From the NCBI RefSeq assembly GCF_000143415.4, contig NW_003314290.1:611470-675469 (forward strand): DNA of 64,000 nucleotides. Direction: 5' to 3'. The translations under genes were made by a program, and so were the position numbers. The DNA comes from Selaginella moellendorffii. Its lineage: Eukaryota; Streptophyta; Lycopodiopsida; Selaginellales; Selaginellaceae. Numbering within the stretch: position 1 is the stretch's first letter; the number at the start of each line of letters is the position of its first letter. Positions 56,690 through 64,000 of the stretch are shown here, piece after piece. Under the pieces are notes generated by a model. That model worked only from the letters and a program-made list of their open reading frames with translations. It searched no databases and was not told the DNA's origin.

Positions 56690-57086
56690 TTGATCATCTG
56701 GATCTACGCTAAAAAGCTTACGAACCTCGGCGCGGCAACTGTTCCTGGCGTACCTCTGCCCCCAGAACTGCCACGGGACATCCAGGATCTCATCCTTCGC
56801 AAGGTAGTCAGCACAAACGTTTACCCGATAGTACACTACTGCGACCAAAATCGCGATGTCTCATTCATCATGCATTCAAATTCTTACGCCCGCGGAGCCC
56901 AGGGAAAGTGGGAGACCCGGATAGACCAGACAACAGTAGAAGCCCTCTCACTTTGGAGCATTGTGTGGAAGGCGGGGATGATCGAGAAGGTCGATGAAGT
57001 TCGCTTTGATCTCTATCCAAGGAAGAGATGGCCTCAAGATCTTCCCTACGTCTGGGAGGATGTCGTGCATGTCATGTTTCCAAACA
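56690..57086 (+). pseudogene. F-box/SKIP-like gene interrupted by a copia element
   Basis: The frame contains 'LPPELPRDIQDLILRKVV', a possible F-box start, then the same domain as 54724-55074. Coding homology stops at 57086, where an LTR begins, and resumes at about 59843-59945 ('accgggat', 'gaattgtggctta'). The gene has therefore been split by the 57087-59842 insertion. Confidence 0.55.
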
Positions 57087-59842
57087 TGACAGTTAAACTT
57101 CGAGGTTCTTTTCCTTTAACTACCAATTTTGTCCATATAAATATTTACATGGCCTCCACATTAGCTCGTGGATCCAATCTGGATGTTTCTACACTCCCAC
57201 ACAGGGAGGCTCCATGATCTGCATCTGATCTGTGTAGCTCAAATTTGTTTCGAGCTAGTGCCTTGGTCAAAATATCAGCAACCATTTCCTTGGTAAAAAT
57301 GTACTCCAAGAAAATCTTCTTTCGCTCAACATGCTCTCTAATAAAGTGTACCTTTATGTCAAGTGTTTTGTTCTTGAATGGTACTTTGGGTTTTTTGACA
57401 ATTCGATGGCACTTCAATTGTTGCAAAAGATCTTGTGGAACTTGAATCTCAATCTGCTGCAACCACAAGTGTTGCAAAGGTAGCTCCAGTGTACTCAGCT
57501 TCTGTACTTGATAGAGCTATGGTAACTTGCCTCTTGCTGGTCCAGTTGACATCCAAAAAAAAAAGTAGCTTGATGTTGATTTCCTAGATATGTTATCACC
57601 TGCCTAATATGAGAGTAAGATACATCCTGTGGCTGCTCCCACTGTTTCTGAGAGCAGTTGGTTACTTGTTGCTATATCTCGATGTAGTTCTCTAGATATC
57701 TCATAACCCATTTAATAACATTCTAGTATTTTTGACCTGGATTCTCTAAGAACCTGGATACTATGCCAACTGCAAAGGCCAAGTTTAGTCTTGTGCATAC
57801 TGCAACTAAAGCAAACATCTAACAACTTGCTTATATGGAACGTTTTCCATAGCTCCTCAGATAAAGGACTTTGTGTTGTCATAAGGAGTAGGCCTGTTGG
57901 AAGTGGCATTGCCATTGGCTTGCTGAGAACTTCCTCCTAGTATGCCTGAGAAAGTTCAATGACACCTGCCTAGAACACCTTGAGATCTCAAATTTTGATT
58001 AAAAAAACATTGCTCAAAATAACATACCAGATTTAGCTCAGAGGCTGTTATCAAATTGTCGCTGTGTCTTGAAAAGAATTTGTAGAAGTTGCCATCTGCT
58101 TAAATTTTGATAAAGCCAAGATGTTAGAGAAACCTGTCAACATGGTCATACCACAATCTGCGCTATTGCCGCAAACCATAGAGTGTTTTTTTAAGCCTGC
58201 AAACAAACGTCTCACTTCCTTTCTAGATAGGCTGTGAAACAAAAACCTCCTTCTGCAACTCGCCATAGCTGGTGAACTTCAAGATTCCAGCAATTTGCAA
58301 TCTGGAAAAGAAGTAGAATGGACACTATCTTTACCACTGGGGAAGATGGTACCACAATCTGCTTAATTTCTCAGGTGGCAGAAAACCTGCCACCTGAGAA
58401 AATCCTTTGGCTACAAAACGAGCTTTGTAACACATCACCTCATCAGCAGTGTTGAGCTTGAGTTTGAACAACCATTTGGTACTGACGACCTTGTGGCCTG
58501 CTGATAGTGGAACTAAATCCCTTACCTGGTTCTTAAGGAGCGAGTTGGCTGCTCGCCATTGCTTTGCCTCTGGAGAAGTAAGAGCTTCCTGGACAGACTT
58601 TGGCTCAACCAAAGCATGTCCTACTGCAGCAAAATATTTGTGTCCATGCTGCGAGACTCTTAAGGCACGCTGTGACAAGTAACTGACTCTGCCGCTGCAG
58701 TCTGAAAGGGACAAGAAGACGATGGCATAGCTGCTGGCGACTGAGGAGCTGCTGGCACTGCTGCACCAGCATCACCAGACTCAGAAAAAAGTGTATCGAA
58801 CCTGAAACCATCGTCAAAGGGCGTGAGGACTTCATCTTCTTGATCGGCTGCTCCTCCTGGGCGGGATCTCGGTTTCTTGCTGAGACTACTTCTCTTCACC
58901 TGCTGAGCGCCTTGCTGCTGGCGCTGTCTAGTGCCCGATTCCTCTTCAAGTAAAATTGGAGCTTGAACTCTTAAATTTAAAAACTGGTCTCGTTCATTTT
59001 TCTCCGGGACAATTGTCTTCGAACTGTCCAGGGGACAGAGCTCAAATCAGCAGCCAGTGACTAAGAAGAATGGCAGGTGAGGAATGACAACGTGTTGTCC
59101 TCTGATGGGCATTGGACTTGGAAAGCTTCATCACCACCATCTTGACCTCACAAAGGCAGCTGCTGAACATTGGACGACCTTGAAGACCACGTTTGGCAAT
59201 CAAGAAAGTGGAGTTGAAGTCTAAGTTCTTCGGGTTTAGAATGGGATCTGACGAGTCTCCAGCGACATTTCTAGGCCTCTATTCTGTCCCAGCTCACCAG
59301 TTTAGGAGAGGCCGTAATTTCGTAAAGGAAGCAGGTCCATGACTTGTTAAAGGTTCCAATGCCCATCAAGGACAACAATTCTTCTTAGTCACTGGCTGCT
59401 GATTTGAGCTCTATACCCTGGACAATTCTAAGACAATTGTATAGGAGAAAAATGAACATAATCTCTTTCGTTCAGTTTTCAAAATCGGTGCCACTAAACA
59501 TCGGGATTGGAAAGGCTTTGCTTGTCGTCATTCCTGCAAGGGTTTCAACCACTGGCAACCTTGCTGGACAATAGAGCATTCGATTGCTCGATGTCGTTTT
59601 TCTTGTGTCTTCTTCTGCAATCGATCGTTCACACGCTGGAGAATGGCTCGTGAGTGATCAAGATCTGCTTGCTCTCACCAAGACTTTTCTGTTGCTTCTC
59701 CCAAGCGTCATTTCCCTCGGCTCAGATACCATGTTAGACTTGGAGGCGGTTACGCATTCTTTTCCCCTAACTACCACTTTGTATTTTCTGCATATAAATA
59801 TTTACATCGTTAGCTTGTGGATCTGATCTGGATATTTCTACA
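57087..59842 (-). mobile_element. Ty1/copia retrotransposon relic
   Basis: Short LTRs (57087-57193 and 59732-59842, about 110 bp) flank a rearranged interior. On the minus strand 58714-58331 encodes the start of copia RT ('VPLSAGHKVVSTKWLFKLKL', 'YKARFVAKGF'). The region 57477-57145 encodes the RNase H end ('DIKVHFIREHVERKKIF', 'VADILTKALARNKF'). The minus strand reads TGGTATCTGAGCC next to the right LTR, a tRNA-iMet PBS with one mismatch. Most of pol is deleted. Gag-like sequence near 59150 reads on the opposite strand. Confidence 0.85.
58992..59458. repeat. Long imperfect inverted repeat in the copia relic
   Basis: Arms of about 105-125 bp (58992-59117 and 59354-59458) face each other around a 236-bp spacer. 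They include a perfect 34-bp match (59038-59071 with 59378-59411). Confidence 0.9.
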
Positions 59843-60110
59843 CAATCTTCTAGTACACGGATCACCGGGATCCTGACTTTAATGAATTGTGGCTTAGGCC
59901 AGCTACGGCATCCAGTGATCCAATGCCATTCTAGTTATGTCAAGGAGACGTTTGAGCGAGGAGAGTGATTTCAGCGATCTTGGCCTGTCAAGAGTGTCTT
60001 TAGTTGAGGGAAATGAAAGATCACCATATTAAAAACTTTAGCCTTGAAAAGCAAATGAGCTTGCAAAAAAGGTGGCAAATATTCGTTATAAAAGCTAGTC
60101 TTGACGGCTC

Positions 60111-62072
60111 ATGTTTAAGAGAGACTACGCCTTTTCTATGCAGCACGAACACGAGCTAGTCGCATCTCGCCTAAAATCGTGCGATAATCTCGACCTCGCA
60201 TCGCAGCTCCACTCTAGGGTTTTGAATTTCCAGGGAGTGGATCACAGCGGTTTTAGATTCCTCTCAAATCTCTTGATCCAGCTTTATGGGAGACTGGGAA
60301 GCCCCAACAGGGCACTCAATGTCTTTCATGGGATCATCTCCCCCAATATCTTCTCTTGGAGCCTTCTCATCTTGGCATTCATCCACAACGCATGGATCAA
60401 AGATGCCAAGAACGCGTTTGATAGAATGCCCGTCCGCGACGTTGTGGTGTGGAATATGCTTATCACGGCATTTGCCCAAACAGGGCATCCAGAGTATGCC
60501 CAGAACGCGTTTGAGCGGATGGCCGGGCATAGCGTGGTTTCGTGGACGACGATCTTAGCAGGGTTTGTGCAATCCGGGAGATTCGATGGAGCGAAGCGCG
60601 TCTTTGATATCATGCCGCAGCGCAACGAGGTCGCCTGGAATCTGGCCGTGACGGCGTGCGCCCAGGCCGGGCATCTGCGCGAGGCGGAGGAAATCCACGC
60701 CAGGATGAGCTGCTGGAGCGTCGTCTCCTGGAACGAGATGATCAGCGCCTACGCCGGCCACGGCCAGGGCGATCGATCCAAGCGGCTGTTCGATGCGATC
60801 CCGGAGCGCAGCAGCGTGTCCTGGAACGCGATCCTGGACGATGGCGCTGCCGCGGGCTCGATCGAGGAGGTGAGGGCCAGATTCGAGAGAATGCCGGCAA
60901 GGGACGTGATCTCCTGGACGGCGCTGGCGGTGAATCACGCTCGCCGCTCGCTGATCGGCGACGCCAGGGAGATCTTCGATCGGATGCCGCAGAGGAACAG
61001 CGTCGTGTGGAATGCGATCGCCACGGGCCACGCGGATGCCGGCCAAGAACAAGAAGCGCTGGAAATATTTCGCCGGATGCCCGTGTGGGATGCCGTGTCC
61101 TGGACCACGACGATCGAGGCGCTGGCGCGCGCTGGCCGGATCGAGAGCGCGGCCGCGATGTTCTTCCGCGAGGACACCCGATCGATGCTGTGCGTCTTCT
61201 CCTGGACTGCGATGCTGCAAGGGTTTGCCGCCATGGCGCGCCCGAGCGACGCGGCGGCGGTGTTTGATCGAATGCCCGCGCGGGATCTAGTGTCCTGGAA
61301 CGCGATGGTGGGAGCGGCAGCGCAGATCCCCGGCCTGATCGAGAGGACGGTGGAGGAGCCAAGGATTTCCACGGCGATGGAGTATTTCCAGCAAATGCCC
61401 GAGAGAAATTTCGTGTCGTGGCTGGTTCTTCTCGCCGGCCATAGCCAGGGCCACGATCATCGCCAAGCGCGCGAGATCTTCGATCGAATGCCCCAGCGCG
61501 ACGCCGTCTCCTCCACCGCGATGCTCACGGCCTACGGCCAGGCAGGGCACCTGGACGCCGCGCAAGAGATCTTCTACCGCTGCCCCGATCGCGACTTCTT
61601 CGTGTGGAACGCGATCATCGCCGCCAGCGCCCGCGCCGGCGATGCCGCTGGATCGCTCCACCTCTTCCACCGGATGAAGCTCCAGGGCGAGAGGATCGAC
61701 GAGATTTGCTTCCTGAGCGTCCTGGCGGCGTGCAGCCACAGCGGATTGGTGAGCGAGGGCCGCGAGTTCTTCGCGTCGATGATCCAGGACTTCGCGATCG
61801 AGGCCAGGGGCGAGCATTTCTACTGCCTGGTGGATCTGCTGGGGCGGGCAGGGCGGCTGGCCGATGCCGATGATCTGATCGACAGCATGCCCTTCGTGCC
61901 GGACGAGACCGCCTGGAAATCGCTCCTCAGCGCTTACAATCTAATCCCAGATGGATCGCACAGGGCCAGCAAACGTGCCGGGGATGTGGATCCACTGAGC
62001 GCCGCCTCTCACGCGTTGCTAGCAAATCTCAACTCATACCAGGTGTCAAGAACCCTAAAAACAGAGCTTTAG
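60111..62072 (+). CDS. Pentatricopeptide repeat (PLS-class) protein
   Basis: Intronless 653-codon frame made almost wholly of PPR motifs, recognisable by repeated 'FDRMPxRDxVSWNxM'-type segments ('NAFDRMPVRDVVVWNMLIT', 'DRMPQRNSVVWNAIATGHA', 'FDRMPARDLVSWNAMVG'), with many short S-type units. Near the C-terminus 'LLGRAGRLADADDLIDSMPF' and 'DETAWKSLLSAY' mark the start of an E-like extension that ends early; there is no DYW domain. PPR proteins bind organellar RNA and guide C-to-U editing or processing. The N-terminus (MFKRDYAFSMQHEHELVAS) is only a weak targeting candidate. GC content rises strongly in the 3' half. Confidence 0.9.
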   Translation: MFKRDYAFSMQHEHELVASRLKSCDNLDLASQLHSRVLNFQGVDHSGFRFLSNLLIQLYGRLGSPNRALNVFHGIISPNIFSWSLLILAFIHNAWIKDAKNAFDRMPVRDVVVWNMLITAFAQTGHPEYAQNAFERMAGHSVVSWTTILAGFVQSGRFDGAKRVFDIMPQRNEVAWNLAVTACAQAGHLREAEEIHARMSCWSVVSWNEMISAYAGHGQGDRSKRLFDAIPERSSVSWNAILDDGAAAGSIEEVRARFERMPARDVISWTALAVNHARRSLIGDAREIFDRMPQRNSVVWNAIATGHADAGQEQEALEIFRRMPVWDAVSWTTTIEALARAGRIESAAAMFFREDTRSMLCVFSWTAMLQGFAAMARPSDAAAVFDRMPARDLVSWNAMVGAAAQIPGLIERTVEEPRISTAMEYFQQMPERNFVSWLVLLAGHSQGHDHRQAREIFDRMPQRDAVSSTAMLTAYGQAGHLDAAQEIFYRCPDRDFFVWNAIIAASARAGDAAGSLHLFHRMKLQGERIDEICFLSVLAACSHSGLVSEGREFFASMIQDFAIEARGEHFYCLVDLLGRAGRLADADDLIDSMPFVPDETAWKSLLSAYNLIPDGSHRASKRAGDVDPLSAASHALLANLNSYQVSRTLKTEL

Positions 62073-62091
62073 GTTTTTAGGGTTCTTGGCG

Positions 62092-64000
62092 ATGAGGGTC
62101 TCTCGGCGCGGCGTCCTCGCCTTGGCCGTGCTCGGGGTTTTTGTGTCGTCCCTGTGCGCACAGTTGGAGATTACCGTGATAGAAGATGACGATCGTGCTG
62201 ATGGTGACGACGCCGCGCTCGTGATTTCGCAGCAGCAGAGGGAGATGCTTCAAGTAGCGCTTGCGGATTTGCCGCTCGGCGAGGACGAGGAAGAGGAGGC
62301 TTTCCAGCTCTTGAAGCCAGCGGCGGGGCACGACAGGCTCGAGGTAAACGAAGTAGTTCTTGAAAAGCTGGCCGCCATCAAAGAGCCAGTTTCGCTGGTT
62401 TCCATCGTCGGGCCTTACCACAGGTATGTTCTTTTCTTCTTTGCTTTTCTTGCATGTAGCCCGATCCTTTCTTTTTCTCGTGGACAGTGGAAAATCTTTC
62501 CTTCTCAATGTTTTGATGAACTCCACGCGTGGATTCACTGTCGGTGCCAAGCCAGACCCTGAGACGAGGGGTGTCTGGATACGAATCTTGCCGAAGGAGA
62601 AGCTCCGCGGCGTGGATGGTTCTCGCGTCGTTCTCCTGGACACCGAAGGTTTCTACGGCGATGGCGCCTCCAGGCTCTACGATGCCAGGATTTTCGCTGT
62701 TTCGACACTGATAAGTTCTCATCTTGTTTACAACACTCTGCGAACAATTGGTAAGGATCCACCTGTTTTTCCCGAGATCCTTGACAAGTTCTCTTGCTAT
62801 ACTTTCAGGTGACGCTCAGTCAGTGAGTTCTCTTGCCGACTTGTCCAAGCAGGCACAGGTGTTTAACTTACAGAATTGGCTTCACACCGCTCACGCAACA
62901 GCTGGTAAGGGATCATACTTTTGGTGTTCTCTTCTGACGAGCATTCTTTCTTTTCTTTCTTCAGAGACAACTAGTTCGATAGATGTTGACCCATTTCTGC
63001 TTTTGGAGACACTTAAGTTCCCCCCGCTGACGTGGGTAGTTCAAGGATTCGACATGGACCTGAATCCCGCGACCTCGCCGGTCAAGTATCTCCAGAAGTT
63101 CATTGCAGCGCATGCTCAGACAGGAGACATGACTCTAGACACACTCTTCAGTCAGGGAATTTCGTGCTACACATTGAGGACTCCGACCGATATGAATTCT
63201 CTCCGTGATCAAGTCGGTGGCGAAGGATTAGCCGCAGATACAGAGCTTTTCGACGCCTTGCATCCAAAATACGTTTCGGACCTTGACAGCCTACGCCAGG
63301 GTGTTTTCGGAGATCTCAAGGCTAAAGGGGATGGAAACTTTACTGGACGTAATGTCGCCCGGCTGATCCCACTCCTGGTGCATTATGTCAACGAGGATTT
63401 CCCTCTCAACGCGGATAGGAAACTGAGAGATGTCTTGGCTGACATAATTGCGGAGGGCTCTTTCTCTGGCGGTGTTCAGTACTTCCAGCTATCGATGGAA
63501 GCATTCTCGAAAGCGTCAAAGCAGAAGATGAAGGGAAAGCTTCCTGCATCAGAAATGCCGGATTCAGATGCTGCGCTGAAGTCTCTTGCGGCATCAGCTC
63601 TTACAACTGAAGAACTCGAACGAGTTTTGACCTTCACTGGTGAGCTTTATTCAATTTCCGGGGATTCTCTATTCTAAACTTTCTTTTCTGTAGAACGAAA
63701 ATCCATTGACTATTGCAAGCGGCGCTGCGTCGGAGTGCCGGAGGAGCTTGCCAAACCAATTTGCGAAACTCAACTCGCAATTAAGATTGAGCGTATGAAG
63801 ACCCAGTACAGGTACTTATACTTTGATTTGGTTGTTCTGGTATTTACTTACCGGGTAACAGGGAGGAAAATGACCGCAAGGTTAAAGAAGTACTAGTTCT
63901 CTTGGGAGAACGTCTGCGTGCGTCTGCTGTGAAGCAAATTGAAGGACTCGTACTGCCTATGCTAGAATCCGATATTGGAGCTCAGTGCACTCGAGCAGAA
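62092..64000 (+). CDS. Guanylate-binding protein family GTPase, partial (right edge)
   Basis: Exons 62092-62423, 62488-62750, 62809-62904, 62965-63639, 63694-63811 and 63862 to the edge join in frame. MRVSRRGVLALAVLGVFVSS followed by LCAQ is a signal peptide or N-terminal membrane anchor. An acidic spacer follows, then the dynamin-related GBP GTPase: P-loop 'GPYHSGKSFLLN' (the codon for Ser spans intron 1), switch region 'ETRGVWIRIL', G3 'VVLLDTEGFYG', and further on 'LTWVVQGFDMDL', where GBPs carry the R/TVRD motif (here VQGFD). The helical C-terminal domain starts around 63250 and is cut off. Its ATG lies 19 bp after the PPR stop. Confidence 0.88.

Noticed and set aside
60555-61362. Minus and alternate-frame reading frames of over 200 codons
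   Set aside because: They lie antisense or out of frame to the GC-rich half of the PPR gene. The PPR frame is unambiguous.

Overview
The window is plant nuclear DNA, most likely from a lycophyte of the Selaginella moellendorffii type. Evidence: very short spliceosomal introns (mostly 38-66 bp), an intronless PPR gene, plant-type housekeeping genes (CCR4-like deadenylase, mitochondrial malate dehydrogenase, aprataxin with a kinase and macro domain, guanylate-binding protein), an interstitial TTTAGGG tract, and abundant nested LTR retrotransposons. The species name is an inference. There is one 100-N assembly gap (19108-19207).

Region 1 (1-10.7 kb, with an outlier at 15.0 kb) is the most unusual part. 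A transposase-like gene runs leftward off the window (1923 to <1). A divergent multi-exon gene (4744-10322) encodes, in order, a ParB/sulfiredoxin-like domain, a C-terminal methyltransferase-like fold, Lys/Ser-rich and acidic low-complexity segments, and an FCP1/SCP-type HAD domain. It carries two in-frame stop codons. Across both genes, their introns and the space between them lie about 22 copies of a 22-bp palindrome (half-site ATGGCRTGWGG plus its complement). One more, diverged copy lies in a small secreted Cys-rich protein gene at 14.6-15.0 kb. I see no copies from 15.1 to 64 kb. Five of the ten introns of the ParB-like gene contain a palindrome, and in four of them it ends 9-11 nt before the 3' splice site. 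A ParB-like protein gene studded with clustered palindromes invites a parS-like self-recognition hypothesis.

Region 2 (10.7-37.3 kb) is transposon-dominated. It holds a decayed Ty3/gypsy copy on the minus strand (about 10.7-14.15 kb) and a nearly full-length chromovirus on the minus strand (18463-26156: two LTRs, tRNA-iMet-type PBS, gag, protease, RT, RNase H, integrase, chromodomain, several nonsense codons). A further LTR element (28238-35574) contains a nested solo LTR with a perfect CCGGT target-site duplication and a complete 671-bp TRIM with AATAT duplications. A related solo LTR lies inverted at 36208-37282.

Region 3 (37.6-53 kb) is the gene-rich part: an alcohol dehydrogenase pseudogene, the CCR4-like gene (+), mitochondrial MDH (-), the aprataxin-like gene (-), a Crinkler-like REase/kinase gene (+), and one intact member (50967-51857, -) of an unrecognised family with five broken relatives in the window.

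Region 4 (53-64 kb) has F-box-like fragments, one interrupted by a Ty1/copia relic (57087-59842), PPR fragments, an intact intronless PPR gene (60111-62072), and a guanylate-binding protein gene that starts 19 bp after the PPR stop codon and runs off the right edge.
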